Source: Paraphysomonas bandaiensis
Lineage: Eukaryota > Chrysophyceae
DNA: 64,000 nucleotides
Assembly: GCA_965644295.1 (NCBI GenBank)
Contig: CBFFRP010000276.1
Location: forward strand, 1-64,000
Direction: 5' to 3'
Within the stretch, counting starts at the first letter, position 1. Every line of letters starts with the position of its first letter. Positions 49,835 to 61,542 of the stretch are shown one piece after another. The notes beneath the pieces were generated by a model. It made no database searches. It saw only the letters and a list, made by a program, of their open reading frames with translations, and was not told where the DNA came from. Position numbers and translations under genes: made by a program.

Positions 49835-51178
49835 ATGTTTTTTGGTGGTGATCCTTTTGAACATTTTGGTGGTGGTATGCCAGGTGGTATGCCTGGTATG
49901 GGAGGTAGATCAGGCCCTGTGGACAATGAAGGCTTATATAAGGCTCTTGGGGTGTCTAAAGATGCAGATGAGAGTGAAATCAAACGAGCTTATAAGAAAT
50001 TAGCCCTTAAACATCATCCTGATAAAGGAGGTGATGTTGAGAAGGTATTTATATGAGTATATATATATATATGTATCTAATGGATACATATGATATCATC
50101 CGTATAGTTTAAAGAGATCAGTTCAGCTGCTGAAATATTATGTGATCCTCAAAAAAGAGCTCAGTATGACAAGTATGGACTTGAAGGATTAGAGGGTCAA
50201 GGTGGTGATGGTCATTCTGCTGAGGATATTTTCTCTATGTTCTTTGGAGGTGGAGGTGGTCGTCGTCGTGGACCTCAAGGCCCACAGAAAGGGGAAGACA
50301 TTGTTCACCCTATTAAGGCTTCTCTAGATGATTTATATAATGGTAAGACTACCCGTCTAGCTATAAACCGCAACAAGCTCTGCGAGGACTGTGAAGGAAG
50401 AGGCGGAAAGGTTGGGTGTGAGCGCGATTGTTCGGACTGTAATGGACGAGGTGTGCGTGTTCAACTTCGCCAAATCGGCCCGGGTATGGTACAACAGATT
50501 CAATCTGCTTGTCCTACCTGCAAGGGCTCATGCAAAATCATTGACGAGAAAGACAAATGTCGCTCATGCAAGGGTAAGAAGACCTACAAGGACAGGAAAG
50601 TATTGGAGGTTAATATTGAGAAGGGCATGAAGAATGGCCAGAAAATTCGTTTTTCTGGGGAGGCCGACGAGCTACCTGGTACCATTGCGGGTGATGTCAT
50701 TTTTGTAATCCAAGAAAAGGAACATGATACTTTTAAACGTAAGGGGTCTGATTTGGTAACCACTATCGATCTCGAATTGACCGAGGCCCTATGTGGATTT
50801 ACCAAGACCATAACCCATATGGACGGAAGAGTTCTTCGCATCGACTCTCCTGCAGGAAAAGTTATCAAACCAGACTCGGTACATATGATAAACGGTGAGG
50901 GTATGCCTTATCATGGTAACCCATTTACCAAGGGGCGTTTGTTTTGCCTCTTCCGCGTTAAGTTCCCTGCTACTTTCCCCAAGAAAACAGTGGAAGCACT
51001 GAGTGCTTGTCTTCCTGCGGCCGAGGAGCCCATGCTCTCTGGAGAGGAAGAGGAGTGCAATATGACAGAAGTAGATATTAGTCAGTTCGGACAGGGCAAT
51101 GATCGGATGCAGGAGACATACGAGGAAGATGAGGACGACGCGAGAGGAGGTCAGCGCGTTCAGTGCCAGAACATGTAA
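49835..51178 (+). CDS. Type I DnaJ co-chaperone with CAAX end (DNAJA/Ydj1-like)
   Basis: Exons 49835-50044 and 50108-51178 give 426 aa. Gly/Met-rich N-terminal extension, then the J domain (about 30-95) with the HPD motif in [14 protein letters not shown] Gly-rich linker follows, then four zinc-finger CxxCxGxG-type repeats ([31 protein letters not shown]), substrate-binding beta domains and the C-terminal CQNM, a farnesylation-type CAAX box. Such proteins stimulate Hsp70 ATPase and bring unfolded clients at the cytosolic face of ER and mitochondria. The opening codons are strikingly T/A-ended (GGT repeats) and later ones mixed. Identity is certain; the exact paralogue is not. Confidence 0.96.
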
Positions 51179-51859
51179 GAGCTATACATATTCGACAGGC
51201 AAGTGACAGCAGTAGTGCGTTGTAGATGTATTGGTTTGTCTAGTCTAGTCTGTCTGTAGCTCGCTTTTCTTGCCCTTGTTAAGTTTACGCGGCGCATATA
51301 TGGCTCCGAAATGGGAGTGAGCTGAACTTATATGTTCTCATTGACGCAACTGTGTTTCCTGGTAGAGATTTTAAATGAATGATGATAGCAAAACACTTCA
51401 TTATAATAAAATATGCATTTGGTTCTTAAGTCTGATTTCCTTTTATCGGTGCAGCTAGGTAGTAGTTATAGCTTTAGATACTGCAGCATTCAGCACTTCT
51501 TAGAAGCGGTGGGCAGGCTCTGTGCTTCTGCAAAGTGGACAGTAAATTATATGCACAAAGTGCAATATATGATATAGGTGTATGTCGTAGCTGTGAGCTA
51601 TAATGGAGGAATTGTAGATATACAGCTATATTTTTATACTTGTAAGTACAGCCATCGTGAATTTGATTTATAGTATTAAGTATTATATTATGTTTATTAA
51701 ATATTAATGGTTAATGGTAACATTAAATACAAGCACGTCGTAAAATAGAGGTTCTATATTTGGGCCCGCTACTGAAAGTCGACCTCGCTGCTTTAGTGCT
51801 AATATCTACGCTTGTATTCTGTGGATACTAATCAATATATGTTCAATTTTTTTACTTTA

Positions 51860-51946
51860 TCTTTTTATGCTGCTTCTATCGTTGAAGAAAAGTTCAGCCT
51901 TTATTAGACTACATACCTTATTATTAAAATTGTGGATTGTCTCATA
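51860..51946 (+). repeat. Direct repeat, left copy
   Basis: Begins TCTTTTTATGCTGCTTC and ends with TGTGGATTGTCTCAT; pairs with 52521-52609 at a few mismatches and small gaps. Confidence 0.8.
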
Positions 51947-52044
51947 AATTAAATTTACCCTTTTGAAAATACGTATTCCAACAATGTCAAGTATTGATAT
52001 CATACATTTTCAACTACTTCATGATGTATACTTTCCACCTATAC

Positions 52045-52318
52045 ACACGGGAACATATCACCGTCCCGCATGAAACCTTCAGGCCCTAGACAACGACGCC
52101 GTCTCCGGCAATTCTACCTATGCCTGAGGCCCAAACGGTGCACTGAGACAACGCCACACCACCCACCTCTCAGCACACACATCTAGCACTCGGTACACTC
52201 AGGACCTTAATACAGAACCCTGTACCTCAGAGCCTGGTAGAATCTCATCCCCTGATAACACGCGCCAGTAAGTCCTAGAACACACGATCATGGCGAACCT
52301 CGCAATTAACATCAAGAA
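52045..52318. other. GC-rich block adjoining element-E fragment
   Basis: About 270 bp of markedly GC-rich, C-rich sequence inside an AT-rich region, joined directly to the inverted element-E 5' fragment. Not similar by eye to the GC-rich block at 5043-5325. No family was recognised. Confidence 0.35.
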
Positions 52319-52520
52319 CGGAAGTGGTCGCACCTTGGTGCTTGCGGCGACACACAAGCAGCTTCTGTAGCGCTAAATAGTAGAATAATAGAATTTGTAC
52401 TGATTAGTTACGGGTAGAGGTCTAAATAGTATGTCTAGCATTCACCTAGCCACTACATTGGTGCAGGTTTTTAACGCCTATAACATCGACTTATTGCTAA
52501 ATAATAAGACTCTCAATATA
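52318..52520 (-). mobile_element. Element E, 5' fragment, inverted
   Basis: Reverse complement of the first ~200 bp of the family (GAAGTGGTCGCACCTTGGTGC through AACCTGCAC...TAGCAATA to GACTCTCAATATA). Its outer end coincides exactly with the start of the right-hand direct repeat at 52521. Confidence 0.65.
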
Positions 52521-52609
52521 TCTTTTTATGCTGCTTCGATCGTTGAAGAAAGGTTCAGTCTTTATTAGACTACATACCTTATTTTTTAAAATTGTGGATA
52601 TTGTCTCAT
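52521..52609 (+). repeat. Direct repeat, right copy
   Basis: Second copy of the repeat at 51860-51946, starting immediately after the element-E fragment. Confidence 0.8.
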
Positions 52610-53263
52610 TTTACATTACCAGAATAAATTTTTAGCTCTATAGTAGTAGCAACCACTGATCTTGAAACTTTTGTATCTTGAATCGTCACGATTGTTGAGC
52701 TGCACAGATATATTATACATAGCTATAATATTCTATGAAATCATCTATTACCGCATTAAATTTTTAAGAAATGCAATATTAAAGGAACATATACTTATTC
52801 CAACACTCGCACTCAATGTAGAAAGGAGTGCTAGTCATAGTACTGTAGCTGAATATTGATGTGAGTTCGTCATTAAGATATTCTGTACACCCCAAACTCA
52901 GTGTATCACAGTTTTGTGGGATGAATACCAACTAAAGCACACGTCAACCTCGTTTTGAGAACTGCTTTTGAAACATTCCTCTGCTCTTCTGTAATCGTTA
53001 CTTCATGGCGTATGCTTAGTCTGTATTCTTTAGCCTATAGGACTAAATCCAGTCTAAGGTCTAAGCATACGTGGAGGAGATCGTCGGCCGTATGCAAAAT
53101 CTTCGCTGAGCTCTTCATCCCGTGGTAAGTGTCAGGGCCTGGTTAAATTACATGTAGACGTCGTTATCAGATTCTAGATCTGCATACAAGAAAGTATAGA
53201 ACTCATGTTAAGTTGGTGAAACGTAATGTGTATCATCACGTAGCAATATTACTATAAAATAAG

Positions 53264-53557
53264 TTACACTACCATTGCAAATATAGATTGCGCCTCTTGT
53301 TTCTTTTCCTGAAGATTTCCTAGTAGGATGATCTTCTGCCTGCATATGATCCTCCATCTGTTGCCGTGTCGTCTCCGAGCATTGAAGTCGAGCATTGGTA
53401 CTAATACTACTGTAAGTAGTAGTGCTGTTATAGCATGTAGTAGTGGTGATATGCCAGCTCTATGCGTATGCAATGTATCCCAAATCAGGCTATTCGGTTG
53501 TGGCGTTTTCAATATGATATTACAAAACAAAAGTAGCAGGGGCAACTTGTAACGCAA
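53264..53557 (-). CDS. Possible small membrane-protein exon, weak
   Basis: 97 codons open on the minus strand, beginning without ATG. It has a hydrophobic start (KLPLLLLFCNIIL) and a second hydrophobic stretch (ITALLLTVVLVPM) followed by a basic tail. Base composition is more balanced than the flanks, which is why I list it. No start codon, splice partner or family was found, so it could well be chance. Confidence 0.15.
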   Translation of the reverse strand: MRYKLPLLLLFCNIILKTPQPNSLIWDTLHTHRAGISPLLHAITALLLTVVLVPMLDFNARRRHGNRWRIICRQKIILLGNLQEKKQEAQSIFAMVV

Positions 53558-53658
53558 GATATATATACTTCTAAAACAACTATTATTGCGACTTTTTCTT
53601 TATCTTTAACTTCTCAGATACAACTTACAGTAATATAATAATTTAATACTTAGATATG

Positions 53659-53687
53659 AAACCTGGTGAAATCGCTTTACCAGGTTT
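53659..53687. other. Strong stem-loop
   Basis: AAACCTGGTGAA and TTTACCAGGTTT form a 12-bp stem with one G-T pair around the 5-nt loop ATCGC. It stands alone in gene-free DNA. Confidence 0.7.
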
Positions 53688-54557
53688 TGGTACTACCTCG
53701 ACTTTATGACCACTAATTTATCCTTCCTCCAGAATTCCTACTGAGGCTCACTGATATCCTTAGTCATACATATGGTTTACAGTTTACATCGGCGTCCATT
53801 ACTTGTACCACCTTTACTACAGTCTCCTTCTTAAGAAGTTAATACCGCAATAGTCAAATAGTCAATGCATACTATCTCCTCTATGCTCCGAAATAACTCT
53901 AAACAATATTAGACAACAAACTCTACAGGTACTTTGTGGCAACTTTGTTCACTATCTTCTCAATGTTCTACAGTTAGAGAATAGTTACCTGAGCGCGCAA
54001 TATCTAGATATGCATAGCAACATAGCAACGTACTCATATACCCACAAACTCAAAAAAAATCATTGAAAATATGCATATTTCATCTAGAAAACTTTGACTC
54101 CATGCCATATCCACAAATATCTAGTGTAGAAAGCCTTCGTGATAAAAGACACCTACGTATAGTTTGATTCACATTCAACACACAACTCACTTCAATTGCA
54201 CAGCATATGTATATATTACTATATTACAGGGCTATTGAAATGCAAAAGCCAACTACACCATGGAATATGTAGAGGGAAAAACTGGGAATGTATGACTGGG
54301 AGACTGTTTCTGTAACTGTGCGTGTGAAAAGTAGAGTGCATATTGAATTTAGAAACAATTTTGTAAGAGTATTAATTACAGATAAGTATATCGACGCATC
54401 ATATATTGATGTATCATTTTTATCACAAGAAGTTGTATCATCATAATATATATTCGCAATATTACCATTGCATGCCACCAAATTGTCAATCGCCTTTCAT
54501 AGCTGACAAGCATATCCATAACAAGATTATTCAACAGAGAGAACAAAATAATGTGTC

Positions 54558-57500
54558 CTAGTAGACACTGGATACCCCTGCAAAGCGATGGCGAATGCTG
54601 AGATAACGCGCCCAATTTAAATCTTCTTTCACTGTGCGCGGGTTGGATGTACTATACACCGCATCCAACGCATTCATATTCGCGGCATACGGAATTTCAA
54701 GAAGGTCAGCGGTTTTCTTTTCTTCAGCAGCAATTGTCGACTGACGTACACTCTCTACAACCGTATTAACCTCATAAACTAAAATAAAGAGAGGAACTAT
54801 TATCCGTAAGAGGTTGTAGAGAATAAGTACCAAAGTGAATAATGTTGGATTCTGCACTGAAATATTCTCAAATCGATTCTGCATCTCTATTGCAAAGTAA
54901 AGCACTTGTGAGTATATTTCAAGACTGTTAACAATTATGCCTACGACTTGCCGAAATGATCGGCGACTGACAATTGACCAGGCGTAGACAAGTAACAGAG
55001 GTCCAACAACCACCGCCATAATGCTATTAATTGAAATCAGGAAGTCATCTGCCGTCACATATCGACTATCATATTTCCCCATTTGTTTCCAAATCGCGAG
55101 CATCCAGGATCGCGATGTGCCGCCGTCACCAGCGCGGTACGCGAACATGGCATATGTACCATTCAAGTATATATGTATCAAGCCAACCAACACACTCCAA
55201 CATATGATTAACTTCTCTCGAAGCGACAGCGTCGAGCGATTGGATTGGAGATCCTCAAACTCCACCTCGTCAACGTCTGCCATTTCCTCGTCGTATCCCC
55301 AGGAATCCATCTTATTCAACTCCTCAAACGACGCGCCTGACAATGCCAACACTCTCTTACGATGAAGCATTTTTGACTTCATTGCACAATGTTCGTTCCG
55401 TCTCACAAGAAGAGAATACAGTCCGCCTGCACAGCTCATACACACTAGTTGAAAGAAACCACCACTGAAAGCAAGTGCAGCACTAACAACAAGCTCAATT
55501 TGTACCAAAGTCTCTATTTCCTCAGGAGAATAGTCACCGTGATCGATATGCAAGTCTGCATAACTACTGCGCACCTCTCTGGGAACATACGTGAGCAGCA
55601 CCGAATTCACGATAGCCGTGGACACAACAACAAACAGGGCCACGGGGATGACGAAATACCGATACAGTCGAACAATTGCAGAATCCTTGGTGAATGACGA
55701 CCATATTCCGACACCACTTCCTAACAGCACAGTAACACCGCTATAAAGCAGTGCATATACTGCGAACACAAAGAAGTCAAATCGAATCTTAAGAAGAAAA
55801 TTTAAGGCACTGGCACCATAACCAATCATAGAGAAGGCAATAAGTATCGATACGACTTGAGCGATTCTGACAACAACACGATACTGATTCATTTGTTCGT
55901 TCATACGCCTATCGATAGCAAACCGGCTCAACTTCGTCTTCGCCTCCACTTCAAACTCACGTCGGAGAAGTTCCGTCAGACAGGTTGACAACATCAGGGG
56001 AATTAAAGAGCATATAGACAGGACAGCACTCGCGGCCCCAAGGATTATATTATATCTTTGTAGAACAGCCTTAACGTCTCCTTCACTGCTAGCACCAGAC
56101 ACTCCTTCAAAGGCCTAAAACCCAAAATATGACAACGAAAAAATAAATATTTACCCACTACCTTGTTGCTTATTCCTGTTACCCTGGGGTCATTGGTAGA
56201 GAAGATGGAACACACCACGCCAATGATGAGAAAGACAATGAAAAAGCACGATAAACAGCTATTGTACATCGCCAACAAGGGACGGTTGCTTGTGTGACTA
56301 CCAACAAATCCCGCAAAGTTAAGTAGCGCCAAAAGAGAAGACATGCATAACACCACTACGCCAGACCACATCTGCATACGAACCAGTGTGGTGGAAGTCC
56401 AGTACATAGTGGATAATGCGTAGCCAGCCATACCAACACACCCTAAACATAGAAGCATATATATCCCCACCGCATAACCAAGCCATCGCCTTAGTTTATC
56501 TTTCGATCGACGGAGTAGGAATTTTGGCAGGAGGAGTTGATAACCACGACTGATAGCCGAGCCAAAAGAAGTCACCAATCTCCTGGGAATCGACTCGGCT
56601 AACTGAATCATACGCTGTACAGAAGATATTGATGAGGTAGAATCATAGCTAGATGTGGTGGGCGAATGACTAACGCGGACAGCAGAGCTTGTTCCCGCCT
56701 CCACATCCCGGACAACACTGTGAAAAAAATCAAGCTCACGCTCCCACCCTGTGTACTCGCCAACAGTATCCGTCTCCATGGCATCTCCGAAGGCGCTCGT
56801 GCAGACAGTTGAAGAATCGGCCGACTGAAATGACATCATCTTGCTAAAATTTCTTGGAGAGATGGGAACGACACGCACAGACTCAGGAGGGGAGTTTGTT
56901 TTGTCATCAGAGCTACTATCATTCCCAGAGCTGAGGATAGGATATCCCTTCCCGTTCGGTCCACATGGAAGATCACCGAGTATAGATGCATATGGGTGAA
57001 AATCACTGTTTAATGCCGGGAGTTCACCACTATACGTGCTCGGCATATTCGGACGACCAATGTAATCATCCAGGGCAGTGATCCACTCCTCCTCCTTCGG
57101 TCCGAATATTTTTATTTTGCCTGCCACCACCGGATCCAGCCAAGGCTTGACACCTCTCCAGACGAGAGGAAAAACGGCGGGGGTGTTGATGATGAACGTC
57201 TGCCCCAGTGTTTCAGGATACTGATTCTGTGAGTAACCACGCATTAACAACAGTTCTGCATATCCACTATACAAACTACATATGTACTATAAATACTCAA
57301 TTTCACTCATTTCTTCAGCATATATCTAAAACTCGTACCTGATCGATGTCAGCAATCGCTTTAATAATGCCCAGAAAGTCCCTTGTCACTTGGTACAACT
57401 GCATGCCTTTCACATCGATGACAGCAGTAACAGTTTCCACGATATAGCCCGTTTTCTTAGACGACTCGTAGCACAGCTTCATGCATGCTTCCTGTTCCCA

Positions 57501-59299
57501 GATATGATATCTCGTCACTGCTTCCAGAGAGCTCATTCCCAGTATCTTGGAAGCATCCATGGAGTTGTTGTATTGCTTATAAAGCACTGGGCGTCCATGC
57601 TTGTCGACCCCGCTCTGCCAATGAGGAAACACTTCTACGAGATCGCCTATTTCGCATCCCAGAATTTCGTCCGGGACTTGCGCGCATAGCCCTTTCACAT
57701 CCATATCCTCGCGCCATTGTAGATTTCGCAAGATATGTGCTTTGGTCTTGCTTACAACCCACTTGTTAGCACGGAGATAACGTAAGAGAATAAGGTGAGG
57801 ATGTAGTGAGTGCAACGCAAGGTCTGTGGTATCGATGCCTTCATCAAGTACCCACTGCTCCAAGGACTCCAGGTCTCGAGACTGGGGTTCCGTAAGGGAG
57901 CCATAATATCCCTCCTATGAATAATTAAATCAGTAATCAACAATAAACACATTATGCAGCAACATATACCCTCTGGTAGTACGGAGAGTCCGGGTGATAC
58001 TGGAGTGGCAGTTCGTCACAAGGGGGTTTACTTGACTCATCGCTAGTTATCGACACGATCTCTTCAGCATCATCACACGGTACGACACCACCGCAAACTG
58101 AGTGTGGGAGAACTTGGGAGCCAAGGGTGTATAACCGTGTGTTGTATTGTGTCTCCTCCAATCGCATGCGGCGAGTAATCGAACCAATACGACCATATTG
58201 TTGTGAAGCTTCCAGGTTGTCGTTGTTAGCTGATATATACAAATATTTAAATTTAATTTGAATAATTAATACTACTGATTCCGTGTAAAAATTAATGCAC
58301 AATACACATCAGCAGGTGAGGTGACATCAATATTAACAAATACCTGTATCCTCCTCTCTAGGAGCAGTACGTACGATGGCTTCATAGGGGTGTCCAGTAG
58401 GGTCTAGAGCAGGCATCTGGCCATGATACGTACTCGAAACATTTTCCAGTCCGATAAGATTACTAAACGCAGGAAGCCAGTCGTCTTTTCCTCCAAGAAG
58501 GTGAATTTTACCAGCAACTGTAGGGTCTAACCACGGTTTCACCATACGCCACACCACAGGGAAGACGGAAGAAGTATTAATTACAAAGGTTTGGCCCATC
58601 GTTTCCGGGTATTGTGCCTGCATTTTATCTACGTGAACAGCAATAGGACAAGAAATATTTTTAACAAAATACCTGGTCAATTTCAGCCACTAGTTTTATG
58701 ATAGCCAACAAATCACGACTCAACTGGGACAATTGAAGACCTCCCACATCCACAACGCCTGTCACTGTTTCAACAATATACCCCGTTCGTTTCGAGTGCT
58801 CATAGCACAACCGCATGCATGCCTCCTGCTCCCATACATGATACTTCGCAATTGCGTCCCAAGAACACATATTTTTAATCTTCGTAGCATCAAATTTTGC
58901 ACCATACTGCTTGTATACAATTGGTCGCCCAAACATATCGAATCCACTTTGCCAATGAGGAAACAGTTCCATTAAGTCTTGTAGATCACATCCCAGTATA
59001 TCTTCAGGTCGCATATTACATATCTCTTTAACACCCATTTCTGAACGCCATTCAAGATTCCGAAGAATATGTTCAATAGTTTTATTAACATTAAATTTAT
59101 TAGCACGTAAATATCTTAATAATACTAATTTAGGATTTAATGCATTCAGACTTAAGTCTGATATATCGATTGATTCATCAATGATCCATTTTTGTAATGT
59201 TTCTAAATCAATTGATTGACTGGATGTTAAATGACCTAAATAACCATCTTTACCATAATATGGTGATTTTGGATGATAAGATAATGTATGATCTGCCAT
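54558..59299 (-). CDS. Sec14-Sec14-tetraspan-tetraspan-EBP fusion protein
   Basis: Six exons (58673-59299, 58344-58617, 57970-58229, 57339-57914, 56162-57226, 54558-56114) join in phase to 1452 aa. Residues ~20-275 and ~378-655 are two CRAL-TRIO/Sec14 lipid-binding domains from an internal duplication (LLRYLRANK, PHWQSG.D..GRP..YKQY, KPWLDP.VAGKI in both). A Ser-rich linker (~690-800) leads to membrane segments at about 828-851, 866-890, 896-921 and 955-980, then 1015-1039, 1048-1071, 1088-1110 and 1141-1171; each set of four looks tetraspanin-like. Residues ~1233-1385 are an EBP/EXPERA sterol-isomerase-type domain (GKYDSRYVTADDF, VVGPLLL, EIYSQVLYFAIE). Two EBP glutamates are Asn (1252, 1297). 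Likely role: lipid or sterol transfer at a membrane; inferred only. Confidence 0.85.
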
Positions 59300-60016
59300 G
59301 TATGAACTGTTTATAGTAATGTATTAGATATACATATATATATATGATATTCTCTTGATTGTGGATGTAATTTATACGTTCAATGAATTCCTTATATTAG
59401 AAATCATGTTTACAATAATATCAATGAATGTTTTACACCTTAATAGTAACTTCTAGTGGGATATGTATCTACTTAGTGATGTATATATAAGAATGTGTGT
59501 ATATATGAGAATGTATGTATATATATAGAGAGCATCGTATTGAATGGTATGAAAGTTAGAAGAAGGGAGTATATACACTCTGATGCTCGTATGTGTTTAC
59601 CCTGACACCATATGGACACCCGTTTTTACACTTCATTATGACGAATCTTCAATAGACACCCCTTTTCTTGACAATTTTTACTGAAATATATATGAGTGTA
59701 TATTTTTTCCAGTTTTTCATTTTGGTACATATGAAATTTACGTAGATATTGAAAGCTTTTTGCAAGTATTGTATACAAAGAGCAAAAAACAATTTTTTAT
59801 GTTAAGAAACTCGAGTTTCTAGAAAGAAAATCTCTCAATCTCCATGATATTCCTGTGTAGATAGGGATAAAAACAGCAGTATAGTACACAAAACCCAGCC
59901 AACTATATGGGCATATATATGTACACCACTGCTCATAATTATTAAGGAGATACTAAGCAATTCTCCATATCAAAACTGACATCAATTCGTGTATTCATTG
60001 TCTTGTGTGAAACTTA
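59300..60016. promoter_or_regulatory. Divergent intergenic region, Sec14-EBP fusion / LOA1-like
   Basis: 717 bp between divergent starts of two lipid-related genes, with TATATATA and TGTATATATGAGAATGTATG tracts near the minus-strand start. Both promoters must lie here, though no defined element is identified. Confidence 0.4.
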
Positions 60017-61542
60017 ATGGCAGAGGTAATGTAATCTATAGCATATTGACCACTAATTGATGCATATATATCCAGAAATACACACGCTGGGCAGATAAAT
60101 CCAACGGCGTAAGTTACACTATCAAACACACACTCATATATACATATATATATAACTTCTATTCTTATACATTATCTATTAGATAAACCCTTTTGTATCT
60201 GATGAAGCAAGGGCTTATAAAAGTTTCACTGGAAGGGTAATATCTACAATTGTCACTGTTTTGGTTGGGATTCCTAAATTGATAATTGTTACCATTCTTT
60301 TCATGCTCTCCGCATGCGTGAATATCATTTTTCATGAAGTTGGACTTCTACTTGCTGCTATTGGTGTTGGCTCGATGTGTCATTATAGTAATCAGTCCCC
60401 TTTACCTGCGATTATTGTTGGCTGTATATCAGCTGCAATGGTGATGTATGTTATACATTTATATTATATCTAACGTTTGTATGCTGTCCAGCTTCTTCCA
60501 CTACCATTCACTTCTCCTATTACTTTGATTAGACGTTCAATATCTCGCGTCATTACTTATGTATGCTTGTTTTTGATTGGTGTTGATTATCGCGTATCTA
60601 TGGCTAACACCTCCCGAGTTGTGGGAGTGCGGTCAGATAGCAAAAGCGCCCCTCCACCCCTTTCTCATATAATGCCAGGCGATCTTGTTATCAGTAATAT
60701 CACTAGCGTTCTTGAGGTATGTTAATTTTGTTACTTATAAAGTACTATGTACTTGTACATATTCTGGAGAATCGAGAAGCTAATGTAATTCCCATCTGTT
60801 TTGCAGATATTATTTTACGAGTCCATTTGCAGCCCGCTATATGTTTTTCCAGTCCGATTGACTCCCTCCAGTTCTCATGAGCCCTCTCTTTATCACTGCC
60901 CTGCTGTTGGTTTTTTTTCGGCCTTGCGCATATCAATGTCTCCTTCAATATCTCAGTCACAAACATCTGACGTGAAACGCCAAACCCTAACTGCAGTATT
61001 GCAACAAGCCAAGTCCGCTGGGCGGTGTGTGATCATTTTTCCAGAAGGAGTTAGATCCAATGGATCTGGTGTGCTCAAGTTTCCTGAGGAGGTGAGGCGT
61101 AAGGGGTATACTGTTATGTTGGCGTGGTAACATACTTCATACGCAGATATTTTGTGACATTTCCACTGTTAACACTTCGATTCATCTTGCCGGTTTTACA
61201 TACCCTTCTGCCTCCACACAGCCCTGCTGTCCCGTTGGTTCCCAAGTGCTTCGAATAATTTCCACATGTGGGGCGTTGAGCCTCCCCTGCGCTGGTCGTC
61301 TTCTTGTGTTGCCTTCAAAATACCTTTCTGAAATCCACCAGAAACTCTCAACTCGAAATAAATCTTCTGCTGTTCGCAACTGGACCAATGAAGTTCGAAA
61401 CATTTTTGCTAAATTAATCAACAAGAAAACTGTGGAGCTAGGAGTTGATGACTTTGAGTCATTCCGTAGTTACTCTGATGCTATGAAAAGCGGAGATATG
61501 GAGTTAGCACGAAAAATTGCGGACAGTCGTATAAAAAAGTAA
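60017..61542 (+). CDS. LOA1/Vps66-like lysophosphatidate acyltransferase (6 exons)
   Basis: Exons 60017-60025, 60076-60108, 60183-60440, 60492-60716, 60807-61091 and 61147-61542 (all phase 0) give 401 aa. The first exon codes only Met-Ala-Glu, and the joined start MAEKYTRWADKSNGINPF closely resembles yeast Loa1. Two or three hydrophobic segments follow (about 35-120). Acyltransferase motif I is the divergent NITSVLE form (about 169-175), as in Loa1 where His is replaced, and FPEGVRSNG (about 253-261) is motif III. Likely reaction: acyl-CoA plus lysophosphatidic acid to phosphatidic acid at ER or lipid droplets. Splicing choices were confirmed by frame. The C-terminus (DAMKSGDMELARKIADSRIKK) is basic. 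Good family support. Confidence 0.82.

Larger units (their letters stand above)
51179..54557. other. 3.4-kb gene-poor region with repeats
   Basis: Contains an ~87-bp direct repeat pair (51860-51946 and 52521-52609) enclosing a GC-rich block and a fragment of element E. It also holds a hairpin (53659-53687) and a possible short minus-strand reading frame (53264-53557). The right end includes the 3' leader of the Sec14-EBP gene. Confidence 0.5.

Noticed and set aside
57952-58302. Second Sec14 copy as a separate gene
   Set aside because: No in-frame ATG at a suitable place before copy 2, and the intron at 58230-58343 joins the copies in phase; kept as one gene, though transcripts could change this.
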